A DNA stretch of 64,000 nt from Nocardioides alpinus (GCF_900112035.1 NZ_FOKC01000005.1:124001-188000); one strand, 5' to 3'; counted from the stretch's first letter, positions 27,474-38,316 are shown. The notes: generated from the letters alone by a model not told the origin. A program made the numbers and translations.

Positions 27474-28636
27474 GCCGACACCTCCAGCCGGGAGACCCAC
27501 TTGGTCTGCAGCACGCCGGGCCGGTTGGGCGCGATGAGCCGGCAGGGGAAGCCGTGGTCGAGGGACAGCGGCTCGCCGGCGAGGTCGAGGGCGAGCAGGG
27601 TGCGGTCGTCACCGGCGAAGTTGGCCGGCAGGACCGTGCGCCGGAACGCGCCGGCCTGCTGGAGCGACGTGACGTCCACGTCGGCACCGGCCGTGGCCCC
27701 GGCTGCACGCAGCAGGTCGCTGACCCGGACGCCCGACCACGTGCCCTGCGCGCTCCAGCCCTCGACGCAGGCGATCGGCAGGTCGACCGTGTGCTGCGGT
27801 ATCGCCCGCAGGTCGTCGTACGACCACGAGGTGGCGACGCCGCCGACGACCACCTCGAGCCGCCAGTCGGGCGCGGACGCCGACTCCACGACCCCGGCCG
27901 CCCGGGCGGACTTGTTGATCGGCACCCCGCCCGGCCCCTCGCCGGTGCGGGTGGCGAAGAGCGAGACCTGCCGCAGCCACGGGACCGTGCTGCCCGCGGT
28001 GGCGAGGACGGCGACGCCGGCGGCGGCGAACGACGTACGCACGAGGGCGCGGCGCGACAGGGCACCCGGCGCGGTCGCCGAGGCGCGGTCGTGGGTCGTG
28101 GCGTCGATGTCGGCGAGGAGGACGTCGCGGGTGATCGGCAGCTTCACGGCGATGTGCACGAGCAGCGCCCCGATCGCGACCCAGGCGAGGGCGTAGTGGG
28201 TGGTGCGGAAGGAGAAGGTGAGCCAGGGATACCACTGCGCCGCGTTGAGCACGCCGGTCGCGAGCTGGAAGATCGAGGCCGCGACGAGCAGGGCGATGGA
28301 GCCGCGCTCGAGGACGGTGAGGAGCAGCCTGCGCGGGTCGCGCAGCGGCACGGCCTCGAAGAGCTTCGGTAGCACCGACCACAGCTTCACCAGCAGCAGT
28401 GGGATCGCGGCGACACCCGAGATGACGTGCAGCCCCTGGGTGAGGCGGTAGCCCGAGCTGGGGCTGGTCGGGAACGGGATCGGGTGGGACGGCAGCTGGG
28501 CGTAGTGGCTGACCAGGCCGGTGACGAAGCAGATCCCGAAGGACAGGCCGAGCCACACGCCGACGCGGGCGGCCACCGCTGGGCTGCGCAGCCGCGAGGT
28601 GAAGGAGTCCGGCGTCGGTGCGGCCGGGCGGCTCAC
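27470..28636 (-). CDS. Membrane-anchored molybdopterin-dependent oxidoreductase
   Basis: A 388-residue fusion: an N-terminal cytochrome b-like membrane domain of four to five segments with several possible haem histidines (H44, H70, H147, H161), then a sulfite-oxidase-type molybdopterin domain with a TXXRNH-lacking N-part and the molybdenum-ligating C290 in PIACVEGWSAQGTWSG. The domain order suggests that electrons pass between the membrane domain and the Mo site on the outside. The GTG start overlaps the methyltransferase stop (GTGA, 28633-28636). Substrate unknown: sulfite, S- or N-oxides or oxidised methionine are options. Confidence 0.87.
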   Translation of the reverse strand: MSRPAAPTPDSFTSRLRSPAVAARVGVWLGLSFGICFVTGLVSHYAQLPSHPIPFPTSPSSGYRLTQGLHVISGVAAIPLLLVKLWSVLPKLFEAVPLRDPRRLLLTVLERGSIALLVAASIFQLATGVLNAAQWYPWLTFSFRTTHYALAWVAIGALLVHIAVKLPITRDVLLADIDATTHDRASATAPGALSRRALVRTSFAAAGVAVLATAGSTVPWLRQVSLFATRTGEGPGGVPINKSARAAGVVESASAPDWRLEVVVGGVATSWSYDDLRAIPQHTVDLPIACVEGWSAQGTWSGVRVSDLLRAAGATAGADVDVTSLQQAGAFRRTVLPANFAGDDRTLLALDLAGEPLSLDHGFPCRLIAPNRPGVLQTKWVSRLEVSA

Positions 28637-29271
28637 CACGACCCCTCCCCGAGGACGGCGGCGAAGCGGTCGCCGAGGCGGTGGACGGCGGGCGAGGAGA
28701 AGCCCGCGGCCGCGGCCGTGGCCGCGAGGTCGTCGACGCCGAGGGTGGCCCAGCGGAACGGACGGCTGCGCGATTCGGCGCTCTCGAGGACGGCCCAGGC
28801 CCGGACGGCACCGGTGCCGGGTGGCGCCACCTCGACCACCACCCGGCCCCCCGGAGCCAGGAGGCGCCGCACCCGGCGCAGCAGGGCGACGGGGTCGCCG
28901 CCGATGCCGATGTTGCCGTCGGCGAGGAGCGCGGTGTGCCAGCGGCCCTCGCCGGGCACCCGGTCGAAGACGTCGCGGCGTACGGCGGATCCGCCCCGGC
29001 GGCGGGTGAGCGCCACCGCCGCGTCCACCACGTCGATCCCGAGGGCGATGTGACCTGCCGTGCCCAGGGCCTCGGTCATCCGCCCGGGGCCGCACCCGAT
29101 GTCGATCGTCGGGCCGACGCAGAGGCCGACCATGGCGCGGTCGACGACGTCCGCAGGGCGGGTCCAGAGGTCCGTGGGCAGCGCCAGCGGCTGCTCCGCG
29201 AGCCCGACGACCACCGTCGGCGAGCCGTGCAGCGCGCTGGCGAAGACCTCGCTGAAGGACTGGTCGCTCAT
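28633..29271 (-). CDS. Class I SAM-dependent methyltransferase
   Basis: A 212-residue methyltransferase with motif I TIDIGCGPGRM, an acidic ribose-binding strand GIDVVD and the APGGRVVVEV motif before strand 5. It sits between a DUF2064-type transferase and the molybdopterin oxidoreductase, with overlaps on both sides. Start ATG at 29271 (ATGA with the preceding stop). The acceptor is unknown; in the same operon are two nucleotide-sugar-type transferases, so a small glycosylated product could be modified. Confidence 0.88.
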   Translation of the reverse strand: MSDQSFSEVFASALHGSPTVVVGLAEQPLALPTDLWTRPADVVDRAMVGLCVGPTIDIGCGPGRMTEALGTAGHIALGIDVVDAAVALTRRRGGSAVRRDVFDRVPGEGRWHTALLADGNIGIGGDPVALLRRVRRLLAPGGRVVVEVAPPGTGAVRAWAVLESAESRSRPFRWATLGVDDLAATAAAAGFSSPAVHRLGDRFAAVLGEGSW

Positions 29272-29912
29272 CGCGCCACCGCCGTGGTCCGCCAGGCCCG
29301 GGCGAACCGGGTGTGCGGCCACCCGGCCGCCACCAGGTCGGCGTCGGCGACCGTGTCGACGTCGGTCATCGCGGGGACGTGCCCCACGCGGCAGCCGGCG
29401 AGCTCGAGGGCGGCGCGGGTGTCGACGTAGGTGGAGCTGGTCGACATCTCCACCTGCGCGACATGGCGTACGACCTCGGGGTCGCGGCGGGCCAACGCCC
29501 ACCACCCGCCGTCGGTGGCCGGACCCAGGACGGCGTCGTGGTCGTCGAGCCCTTCCGCAGCGGCGGTGAGCGCGGCCGCGGTGACGTGGGGGGTGTCCAT
29601 CCCGACCTGGACGACCGGTCCCGTGCCGGCGTCGCGGTGCGCCGCGACGAGGCGCTCGGCGAAGGTGTCCCCGCGCTGGGGGCTGACCGTCCAGCCCTCG
29701 AGCGCCGCCGAGATCGCCTCGTTGTCGACGGCGTCGCGCAGGTCGCCGGCCAGGCTCAGGTGGCCTTCCGCGCCCGCTGCGCGGCAGGCCTCGAGAGTGT
29801 CGAGCAGTGCGGCCGCGGCAAGGGAGGCGGCCGCGTCGTGGCCGATCCGGGCCCCGAGCCGGGTCTTCACCCGGCCGGGGACGGGCGCCTTGGCGACGAT
29901 GAGGACCTTCAC
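29268..29912 (-). CDS. DUF2064/TIGR04282-type glycosyltransferase-like protein
   Basis: A 214-residue GT-A fold protein of the DUF2064 family (TIGR04282, once annotated as arsenosugar biosynthesis). Visible are the N-terminal VAKAPVPGRVKTRL signature, VQVGMDTPHVT, and the DAVLGPATDGGWWALA segment with catalytic-site acidic residues. The GTG at 29912 overlaps the upstream GT2 stop (GTGA). The arsenosugar name should not be taken literally here, because no arsM or radical SAM partner is present. Confidence 0.85.
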   Translation of the reverse strand: MKVLIVAKAPVPGRVKTRLGARIGHDAAASLAAAALLDTLEACRAAGAEGHLSLAGDLRDAVDNEAISAALEGWTVSPQRGDTFAERLVAAHRDAGTGPVVQVGMDTPHVTAAALTAAAEGLDDHDAVLGPATDGGWWALARRDPEVVRHVAQVEMSTSSTYVDTRAALELAGCRVGHVPAMTDVDTVADADLVAAGWPHTRFARAWRTTAVAR

Positions 29913-30565
29913 GCGAGGACCTTCGCGAAGTCGCGTGCGGTCCGGAGGGTGCCGGTCACCGAGCCGGAGACCTTCGACCGTGTGCCGGCGGCGCGCGGGT
30001 GGTAGTCCACGTCGTGCTCGCTGAGGCGCCACTCTGCGCGGGTGACCGCCTGCAGCAGCTCGACGGGATAGCCGAAGCGACGGTCCTGCAGGCCGAGGTC
30101 GAGCACCGCCTGCCGTCGGGCGACCCGCATCGGCGCGATGTCGTGGGCGTCCATCCCGATCCGGCGGCGCAGCCGGGCCGTGATCAGCGCGTTGCCGGCC
30201 CGGGCGTGCCAGGGCCAGACCCCGCGCGCCACCGGACGGCGGCGGCCGACGGCCATGTCGGCCCGCCCCGACGCGACCTCGTCGAGCAGCGGCAGGAGCT
30301 GGTCGGGATCGAAGGACCCGTCACCGTCCATCACCGCGACGTAGTCGGCGGTGGCCGCCTCGATCCCGGCGTGGACCGCGGCGCCGTAGCCGGGGGTGGT
30401 CTCGGTGACGACCCGGGCGCCCAGGCTGCGCGCGACATCCGCGGTGCCGTCGCGCGATCCGTTGTCGACGACGATCACGGAGAAGGCGTCGGGCACGCGG
30501 GGCAGCAGGTCGCGGAGGGCGGCTGCCTCGTCGCGACAGGGGAGGACGAGATCACAGGTGGGCAC
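29909..30565 (-). CDS. Family 2 glycosyltransferase, first gene of operon
   Basis: A 218-residue soluble GT2 enzyme. N-terminal LPCRDEAAAL and VIVVDNGSRDGT, and the DGDGSFDP (DXD-like) motif bind the nucleotide sugar and metal. It is shorter than dolichyl-phosphate mannose synthases with membrane anchors. The GTG at 30565 lies 7 nt behind a TAGCGT -10 element, so the whole seven-gene operon probably has a leaderless mRNA. Divergent to a GT-C-like membrane protein gene 113 bp away, which hints at a shared glycan pathway. Confidence 0.9.
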   Translation of the reverse strand: MPTCDLVLPCRDEAAALRDLLPRVPDAFSVIVVDNGSRDGTADVARSLGARVVTETTPGYGAAVHAGIEAATADYVAVMDGDGSFDPDQLLPLLDEVASGRADMAVGRRRPVARGVWPWHARAGNALITARLRRRIGMDAHDIAPMRVARRQAVLDLGLQDRRFGYPVELLQAVTRAEWRLSEHDVDYHPRAAGTRSKVSGSVTGTLRTARDFAKVLA

Positions 30566-30572
30566 GTCCTCG

Positions 30573-30578
30573 ACGCTA
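30573..30578 (-). promoter_or_regulatory. -10 hexamer of leaderless GT2/molybdopterin operon
   Basis: Minus-strand TAGCGT with exactly 7 nt to the GTG at 30565. Confidence 0.5.
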
Positions 30579-30665
30579 GTGAGCAGCGGCCCCGAACTCG
30601 ATGGGTCACGTCCTTACGAAGTCGTGACGTGTGGCCGCAGGACGGGTCTCGCGCCGCCGCGTCCC

Positions 30666-30671
30666 TAGGCT
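30666..30671 (+). promoter_or_regulatory. -10 hexamer of leaderless membrane-protein gene
   Basis: TAGGCT with exactly 7 nt to the ATG at 30679. It faces away from the TAGCGT element at 30573 and fixes the start codon choice. Confidence 0.55.
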
Positions 30672-30678
30672 GGCGGAC

Positions 30679-32019
30679 ATGACCGAGACGACTGCCGCGA
30701 CGGCCGCCACGCACCGGCGGGCCGTCGTCGGACTGGTCGTCGCAGCGGTCGTCGTGACCGCGTCGTTCGTCGTCCCGCCGCTGTCCGGCTGGGACGTCGA
30801 CGCGCGCAGCGACATGCTCGGGCTGCCGCCGACCCACGGCTTCGTCGACGCCAAGGTCGCGCCGGCCAGCCTGCTCGCCGTGCTCCTCGCCGTCCTCGGC
30901 GTATGGCGGGGTGAGGCGCTATCGCGCGCGCTGTCGTGGCGCGGCCTGCTGCTGACGTCGTACGTCGTGGGGCTGGCGTGGTTGCTCGCCCTCGCGCTGG
31001 TCGACGGCGAGTCGGGCCTCACGCGGGTGATGGCCAACCAGGAGGAGTACCTCGTCACGGCCCGGCAGGTCACCGACGTCCCCGCGCTGCTGGCGGGCTA
31101 CGTCGACCGGATCCCGATGTCGAGCCCCGACAACTGGCCGATCCACGTCGCGGGCCATCCGCCGGGCGCGCTGCTCTTCCACGTCGCGCTGGTGCGGCTC
31201 GGCCTGGGGGGCGACCTGGTCGCGGCCCTGGTGGTGGTCACGATCGCAGCGACCGTCCCGCTCGCGACGATGACCACCGTGCGGGTGCTCGACGCCGAGC
31301 GGCTGGCCCGGCTGGCGGCGCCCTTCCTGGTGCTCAGCCCGGCGGCGGTCTTCCTCGCCGTGTCCGCCGACGCCGTCTTCGCGGCTGTCGGGGCGTGGGG
31401 GCTGGCGGCGCTGGCGCTGGCCGCGACGGCACGTCGGCGGCGCGGGCTGCTGGGGTGGGGCGTGCTGGCCGGACTGCTGCTGGGCTGGTGCGTGATGAGC
31501 TCCTACGGCCTGCCGCTGCTGGGGATCCTGGCGCTCACCGTGCTCTGGCTCGCCCGCTCCTGGTGGCCCCTGCCCGTCGCCGCGCTGGCTGCGCTCGCCG
31601 TGGTGCTGGCGTTCGCCGCCTCCGGCTTCGCGTGGTGGGAGGCCTATCCGGTGCTGGTCGACCGCTACTGGGACGGCATCGGGTCGTCGCGCCCGGCGGC
31701 GTACTGGATGTGGGGCAACCTGGGCGCCCTGCTCGTCTCGGGCGGGCCCCTGCTCGGCGCGGGGCTCGCGGTCGCCGCCCGTCGGCACGGCGGCGAGGCG
31801 CGTACCGTCGCGCTGCTCGCCGGAGCCGCCGCCCTGACCGTCGCCGTCGCCGACCTCAGCCAGATGTCGAAGGCCGAGGTGGAGCGGATCTGGCTGCCGT
31901 TCGTGCCGTGGCTGACGCTGTCGCTCGCGCTGCTTCCGGGCGGCTGGCGACGGTGGGGGCTGGGGCTGCAGGTGGCCACGGCGCTCGTGATGCAGCACCT
32001 CGTCTACACCTCGTGGTGA
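30679..32019 (+). CDS. Polytopic membrane protein, GT-C glycosyltransferase-like
   Basis: A 446-residue protein with about 11-12 membrane segments. The large first external loop contains a segment NWPIHVAGHPPGALLFH; a HPPG motif at that place is common in GT-C mannosyl/arabinosyl-type transferases, which use polyprenyl-phosphate sugars. I cannot identify a catalytic acidic pair with confidence. It stands alone, divergent from the GT2 operon. A transporter is the alternative reading. Confidence 0.72.
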   Translation: MTETTAATAATHRRAVVGLVVAAVVVTASFVVPPLSGWDVDARSDMLGLPPTHGFVDAKVAPASLLAVLLAVLGVWRGEALSRALSWRGLLLTSYVVGLAWLLALALVDGESGLTRVMANQEEYLVTARQVTDVPALLAGYVDRIPMSSPDNWPIHVAGHPPGALLFHVALVRLGLGGDLVAALVVVTIAATVPLATMTTVRVLDAERLARLAAPFLVLSPAAVFLAVSADAVFAAVGAWGLAALALAATARRRRGLLGWGVLAGLLLGWCVMSSYGLPLLGILALTVLWLARSWWPLPVAALAALAVVLAFAASGFAWWEAYPVLVDRYWDGIGSSRPAAYWMWGNLGALLVSGGPLLGAGLAVAARRHGGEARTVALLAGAAALTVAVADLSQMSKAEVERIWLPFVPWLTLSLALLPGGWRRWGLGLQVATALVMQHLVYTSW

Positions 32020-32067
32020 GTCGAGTGCGCTCGCGGTAGTGGTCGCCGCGGGGCTGCGCACTCGACT
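32019..32067. terminator. Hairpin between convergent genes
   Basis: Perfect 12-bp arms AGTCGAGTGCGC (32019-32030) and GCGCACTCGACT (32056-32067), with a 25-nt loop that can add GCGG/CCGC pairing. It touches the stop of the membrane-protein gene and ends 1 nt before the stop of the convergent epimerase gene. Confidence 0.6.
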
Positions 32068-33132
32068 TCAGGCCCGCAGCGGCGCCGTGGCGAAGGCGCG
32101 CAGACCGTCGTCGGGGTGGACCGACGCGGTGAAGCCCAGCTCGCTCGTGGCCAGCGCGGGGGAGGCGACCACGTGGCGTACGTCGCCGGGGCGGAAGCCG
32201 CCGGTCACCTGCGGGGCGATCTCGCGACCCGTGCCCTCGGCCACCCGGGTGGCCACGTCGAGGATGGTCGCCGGCCGGCCGGAGCAGACGTTGTACGCCG
32301 AGAAGCGGGGCGTGCTCCCGGCGACCACCGACTCGAGGGCGAGCACGTTGGCGCGCGCCACGTCGTCGACGTGGACGAAGTCGCGCACCTGTCCGCCGTC
32401 CTCGTAGACCTGCGGTGCCTCACCCCGTTCGAGCGAGGAGCGGAACATCGCCGCGACACCGGAGTAGGGGGTGTCGCGCGGCATCATCGGGCCGTAGACG
32501 TTGTGGTAGCGCAGCGCCACCGCGGCCGCGCCGGCCTGCCGCACCCACGACGAGGCGTAGTGCTCCTGGGCGAGCTTGCTGGCGGCATAGCTGCTGCGTG
32601 GGTCGAGCCGCGCGTCCTCGGTGACCAGCGCCCACTCGAGGGGGCGGTCGCAGGTGGGGCAGTGGTTCTCGAAGTCCCCGCCCTCGAGCGCGGCCACCTC
32701 GCGCGGCGGCGGCTGCTGGTCGCCGTGCTCGGGGCAGGTGTAGCGGCCCTCGCCGTAGACGACCATCGACGAGGCGAGGACCAGCCGGTCGAGGCCTGCG
32801 TCGTGCATGGCCGCGAGCAGCGCCGCCGTACCGAGGTCGTTGTGGGACGCGTACGCCGGCAGGTCGCCGACGCGCACGCCCGCGCCGACCAGCGCGGCCT
32901 GGTGGCAGACGACGTCGATCCCGAGGAGCAGATCGGTCCACGCGGGTGAAACGGCGTCACGCACGTCGAGCAGGTGCACCCCGGCCGGCGCCGCGGTGCT
33001 GCCGTGGGCGTCACCACCGTGGGCGTTGGCGAGCATAAGGTCGACCCCGACGACCTCGTGGCCGGCGTCGGCCAGGGCCCGGTCGATGGCGCCGCCGATG
33101 AAGCCGGCGGCGCCGGTGAGCAGGACCCTCAT
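32068..33132 (-). CDS. NAD-dependent epimerase/dehydratase with zinc-knuckle-like insertion
   Basis: A 354-residue extended short-chain dehydrogenase of the nucleotide-sugar epimerase type: Rossmann GAAGFIGG at residues 8-15, and catalytic Y182/K186 in SSYAASK. Between the substrate strand and the catalytic tyrosine is an insertion carrying C133, H136, C158 and C161 (TCPEH ... NHCPTCD), a likely zinc site. ATG overlaps the stop of the MTA phosphorylase gene (ATGA, 33129-33132). The sugar substrate is unknown. Confidence 0.88.
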   Translation of the reverse strand: MRVLLTGAAGFIGGAIDRALADAGHEVVGVDLMLANAHGGDAHGSTAAPAGVHLLDVRDAVSPAWTDLLLGIDVVCHQAALVGAGVRVGDLPAYASHNDLGTAALLAAMHDAGLDRLVLASSMVVYGEGRYTCPEHGDQQPPPREVAALEGGDFENHCPTCDRPLEWALVTEDARLDPRSSYAASKLAQEHYASSWVRQAGAAAVALRYHNVYGPMMPRDTPYSGVAAMFRSSLERGEAPQVYEDGGQVRDFVHVDDVARANVLALESVVAGSTPRFSAYNVCSGRPATILDVATRVAEGTGREIAPQVTGGFRPGDVRHVVASPALATSELGFTASVHPDDGLRAFATAPLRA

Positions 33133-33965
33133 CGGCGTTCCTCGATGCCGGGCACGTCGTAGGTCAGGTCGACGCCGTCCGACCACGTGCCGCAGGCGCA
33201 ACCCTCGGGGTCGGGGAGGGCCTGGACGGCCGCGGTGAGCAGCGCGGTCAGCCGGTCGAGGTTGGCGCGGAAGAGCGCGAAGACCTGCTCCTGCCCGACG
33301 CCCTCGCCCGACTCGGCGCCGGCGTCCATGTCGGTGACCAGGGCGAGGGCGGCGTAGCACTGGCCCATCTCGCGGGCCAGCGCGGCTTCGGGGGCGCCGG
33401 TCATGTTGATGAGGTCCCAGCCCTGGCTCGCGTAGTGCCGCGACTCGGCGCGCGTGGAGAAGCGCGGCCCCTCGACGACGACCATCGTCGCGCCGACGCG
33501 GACGTCCGGGTCGGCCGCAGCGAGGGCCCTCGAGACCCCCGGGCAGTAGGGGTCGGCGAACGGGAGGTGCACGGCGCCGGACTCCACGAAGGACCCGACC
33601 CGGCGGTGCGTGCGGTCGACGAGCTGGTCGGGGACGACGAGGTCTCCGGGGGCGACGGTGTCGCGGAGTCCGCCGACCGCGCACGGCGCCAGCACCTGGC
33701 GTACGCCGAGGGAGCGCAGCGCCCACGCGTTGGCGCGGTAGGGGATCCCGTGCGGCGGGTGGTCGTGGTGGCGGCCGTGGCGGGGGAGGAAGGCGACCCG
33801 GCGTCCGGCCACCTCGGCGATGGCGATCGGCGCCGACGGGTCGCCGTACGGCGTGGGGATCGTGTGCTCGGTCGCGTCCGGGAGGAAGGCGTAGAAGCCG
33901 GACCCGCCGATGACGGCGACGTCGGCGCGCGGCTGGGTCGGTGCTGGTGCCGAGGAGTGGCTCAC
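33129..33965 (-). CDS. S-methyl-5'-thioadenosine phosphorylase family protein
   Basis: A 278-residue purine nucleoside phosphorylase of the MTAP/PNP family, cleaving methylthioadenosine or a purine nucleoside with phosphate. The N-terminal VIGGSGFYAF phosphate loop, LPRHGRHHDHPPH and the NMTGAPEAALAREMG substrate segment are visible; in MTAPs the last reads NMT-x-PE. The GTG start at 33965 lies 7 nt behind a TAGTTT hexamer. Role: salvage of the methylthio by-product of polyamine or autoinducer synthesis. First gene of a pair with the epimerase. Confidence 0.9.
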   Translation of the reverse strand: MSHSSAPAPTQPRADVAVIGGSGFYAFLPDATEHTIPTPYGDPSAPIAIAEVAGRRVAFLPRHGRHHDHPPHGIPYRANAWALRSLGVRQVLAPCAVGGLRDTVAPGDLVVPDQLVDRTHRRVGSFVESGAVHLPFADPYCPGVSRALAAADPDVRVGATMVVVEGPRFSTRAESRHYASQGWDLINMTGAPEAALAREMGQCYAALALVTDMDAGAESGEGVGQEQVFALFRANLDRLTALLTAAVQALPDPEGCACGTWSDGVDLTYDVPGIEERR

Positions 33966-33972
33966 CCGGTCG

Positions 33973-33978
33973 AAACTA
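33973..33978 (-). promoter_or_regulatory. -10 hexamer of leaderless MTAP gene
   Basis: Minus-strand TAGTTT with 7 nt to the GTG at 33965. It begins 3 nt after the acs terminator stem, so terminator and promoter are back to back. Confidence 0.45.
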
Positions 33979-33980
33979 GC

Positions 33981-34011
33981 GCGACCCGGCAGGGCGTACC
34001 TGCCGGGTCGC
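33981..34011 (-). terminator. acs terminator
   Basis: Perfect 13-bp stem GCGACCCGGCAGG (33981-33993) and CCTGCCGGGTCGC (33999-34011) with a 5-nt loop, 25 nt downstream of the acs stop. The TTT that follows on the minus strand belongs to the next promoter's -10 element. Confidence 0.75.
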
Positions 34012-34036
34012 GCGTTGTTCCTCGGTCCGTAAGAAC

Positions 34037-35989
<1,953 letters not shown>

Positions 35990-36032
35990 GGCTTCTCCTC
36001 AGGGACGGCTGCAGCTCAAGTTACTCGTGGCG

Positions 36033-36183
36033 CCTCGGTTTCGACACGCTCGCTTCGCTCGCTGCTCAACCAGCGGCGACCTGGATCGTTTCGCTCGCTG
36101 ATCGACCAGCGGCGTCGAGCCCGGGGCACGGACCTGGCGGCCGCTGGTTGAGCAGGGCCGCCAGGCCCGTGTCGAAACCGAGG
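36033..36183. repeat. Interspersed GCTCAACCAGCGG repeat arranged as nested inverted repeat
   Basis: A 44-nt unit (36033-36076), beginning CCTCGGTTTCGACACGCTCG and ending GCTCAACCAGCGG, recurs at 38317-38360 with one base changed. Here it faces an inverted partner: outer arms 36033-36048 and 36168-36183 (16 bp), inner arms 36062-36076 and 36141-36155 (15 bp), and a degenerate third copy at about 36088-36112. It fills the gap between acs and the symporter and could act as a terminator for the symporter. Confidence 0.8.
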
Positions 36184-36187
36184 TGGA

Positions 36188-37795
36188 TCAGTGGTGCGTG
36201 GCGCCCTCGGCGCCCGCGCCGGTCAGCGCGCGGACCTCGAGCTCGGTGAAGCGGTCCTCCGCCGAAGGCTCCTTGCTCGTGATGGTCCCGATGTAGCCGA
36301 GCAGGAAGCCCAGCGGGATCGACACGATGCCCGGGTTGTTGAGCGGGAAGATCGCGAAGTCCGAGTCGGGGAACATCGAGGTGGGCAGGCCCGACATGAC
36401 GGGCGACAGCAGCACCAGGCCGACGGCGGAGATGAGGCCGCCGTAGATGCTCCACGTGGCACCACGGGTGTTGAAGCGACGCCAGAACATGTTGTAGATG
36501 ATCGCCGGCAGGTTCGCCGACGCCGCCACCGCGAAGGCCAGGGCCACGAGGAAGGCGATGTTGAGGCGCTGCGCCGGGATGGAGAGCACGATCGCGACGG
36601 CACCGATGCCGAAGGCCGCGATGCGGGCGACCCGCACCTCGTCCTTCTCGCTGACCACCTGGTCCTTCTTGAGCACGCCCTTGTAGAGGTCGTGCGCCAC
36701 GGAGGACGAGCTGGCCAGGGTCAGGCCGGCGACCACCGCGAGGATCGTGGCGAAGGCGACCGCGGCGATGAGGGCGAGCAGGATGGCGCCGCCCGTGGAA
36801 CCCTCGCCGCCACCGACGGCCTCGGCGAGGAGCGGGGAGGCGAGGTTCTGGTTGCCACCCGCCGCCGGGTCGACGACGTCGCGGTCGAGCAGGGCTGCGG
36901 CTCCGAAGCCGAGGATCAGCGTCATCAGGTAGAACGCGCCGATCAGGCCGATCGCCCACAGCACCGACTTGCGCGCGTCACGCGCGGTCGGGACGGTGTA
37001 GAAGCGGATCAGGATGTGCGGCAGGCCCGCGGTGCCGAGCACGAGGGCCAGGCCGAGGGACAGGAAGTCGATCTGCGACGTCAGCGTGCTGCCGTACTGC
37101 AGGCCGGGCTGCAGGAACGCGTCGCCCTTGCCCGAGTTCTCCGCGGCCGCGCCGAGCAGCGACGACAGGTTGAAGTTGAACTCCGCGAGCACCAGCACCA
37201 CGATCAGCGCCGAGCCGAGCATCAGGAGCACGGCCTTGACGATCTGGACGTAGGTCGTGCCCTTCATGCCGCCGACGACGACGTAGAAGATCATCAGGAT
37301 GCCGACGCCGATGATGGTGATGTTCTTGATGGCCTCGCTCTCGACACCGAGCAGCAGTGCCACGAGCGTGCCGGCGCCGACCATCTGGGCGAGCAGGTAG
37401 AAGATCGAGACGACGACCGTCGAGACCGACGCCGCGGTGCGGACCTTGCGCTGGTTCATCCGGAACGCGAGCTGGTCGGCCATCGTGTAGCGACCGGCGT
37501 TGCGGAGCATCTCGGCGACGAGGAGCAGGGCGACGAGCCACGCGACCAGGAAGCCGATGGAGTAGAGGAAGCCGTCGTAGCCGTAGACGGCGATGGCACC
37601 GGAGATGCCGAGGAAGGAGGCGGCCGACATGTAGTCGCCGCCGATGGCCAGGCCGTTCTGGAAGCCGGAGAAGGAACGACCGCCGGAGTAGAAGTCGGTG
37701 GCCGTCTTGGTCTGGCGGCTCGCCCAGAAGGTGATGCCGATCGTCAGGGCGACGACGGAGAGGAAGAGGAACGTGGTGAGGAACTGGTCGCTCAT
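36188..37795 (-). CDS. Sodium/solute symporter, ActP-like acetate permease
   Basis: A 535-residue SSSF-family transporter with about 13 membrane segments. The WASRQTKTATDFYSGGRSFSGFQNG start and GGDYMSAASFLGISG are typical of ActP/MctC monocarboxylate permeases; the family's sodium-site region LIRFYTVPTARDARKSV is present. The ATG overlaps the DUF485 gene stop (ATGA, 37792-37795), the usual YjcH-ActP arrangement. Acetate is most likely given acs nearby; pyruvate or propionate are possible. Confidence 0.93.
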   Translation of the reverse strand: MSDQFLTTFLFLSVVALTIGITFWASRQTKTATDFYSGGRSFSGFQNGLAIGGDYMSAASFLGISGAIAVYGYDGFLYSIGFLVAWLVALLLVAEMLRNAGRYTMADQLAFRMNQRKVRTAASVSTVVVSIFYLLAQMVGAGTLVALLLGVESEAIKNITIIGVGILMIFYVVVGGMKGTTYVQIVKAVLLMLGSALIVVLVLAEFNFNLSSLLGAAAENSGKGDAFLQPGLQYGSTLTSQIDFLSLGLALVLGTAGLPHILIRFYTVPTARDARKSVLWAIGLIGAFYLMTLILGFGAAALLDRDVVDPAAGGNQNLASPLLAEAVGGGEGSTGGAILLALIAAVAFATILAVVAGLTLASSSSVAHDLYKGVLKKDQVVSEKDEVRVARIAAFGIGAVAIVLSIPAQRLNIAFLVALAFAVAASANLPAIIYNMFWRRFNTRGATWSIYGGLISAVGLVLLSPVMSGLPTSMFPDSDFAIFPLNNPGIVSIPLGFLLGYIGTITSKEPSAEDRFTELEVRALTGAGAEGATHH

Positions 37796-38160
37796 GCCTG
37801 GCCTCGCTTCGAGTCGGTGCCGGCCTGGTCGCGGTAGGACTGCTCGAGGTTGCGCGCCAACGGGTCGAGCTTGGCGTTCGAGAAGCGGCTGTAGGCGTAC
37901 GCGAGGCCGAAGGTGGTCACGAACTGGAGGAGCCCGAAGACCAGCGCCACGTTGATGTTGCCCGCGAGCTTGATGGCCATGAAGTCGCCCGCCCAGTTCG
38001 ACATGGCGACGTAGAGCAGGTACCAGGCCAGGAAGGCCACGGTGGCCGGGATGACGAAGCCGCGGTAGCGCTTCCTCAGCTCGATGAACTCACTGGATTC
38101 GTGCAGCCGGTCATAGACCGGATCATGGCGCGCGGCCTGGTCGGTTGCCTCGGAAGTCAC
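37792..38160 (-). CDS. DUF485 membrane protein (YjcH-like)
   Basis: A 122-residue partner of ActP-type symporters with two membrane segments (about residues 36-56 and 68-90) and the DUF485 pattern ELRKRYRGFVIPATVAFLAWYL. I start it at GTG 38160, which has GAGAGGA 7 nt upstream; an in-frame ATG at 38229 would add 23 residues without a ribosome binding site. Function in the symporter complex is unknown. Confidence 0.88.
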   Translation of the reverse strand: MTSEATDQAARHDPVYDRLHESSEFIELRKRYRGFVIPATVAFLAWYLLYVAMSNWAGDFMAIKLAGNINVALVFGLLQFVTTFGLAYAYSRFSNAKLDPLARNLEQSYRDQAGTDSKRGQA

Positions 38161-38316
38161 GGCTTCGTCCTCTCGCACAGTGGCTGTCGACCACATCGGT
38201 GTGATCGCCGTCACCGTGGCACCCGTCACACGCCGCGGGGGAGGGGCGCGTGCGGGCCCGTCGGTCGGTGGGCACGCTCGCGCGCTCAGCGGTCGGTGGC
38301 GTACGACGAGCGGTCA

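Noticed and set aside
29268..29912. Arsenosugar biosynthesis locus together with ArsA-like genes
   Set aside because: Both names are historical; there is no arsM, arsB, arsC or arsR in the window and the loci are 28 kb apart.
36191..37837. 548-codon open frame on the plus strand
   Set aside because: Antisense to the ActP-like symporter; rich in Arg, Glu, Asp and His with no domain.
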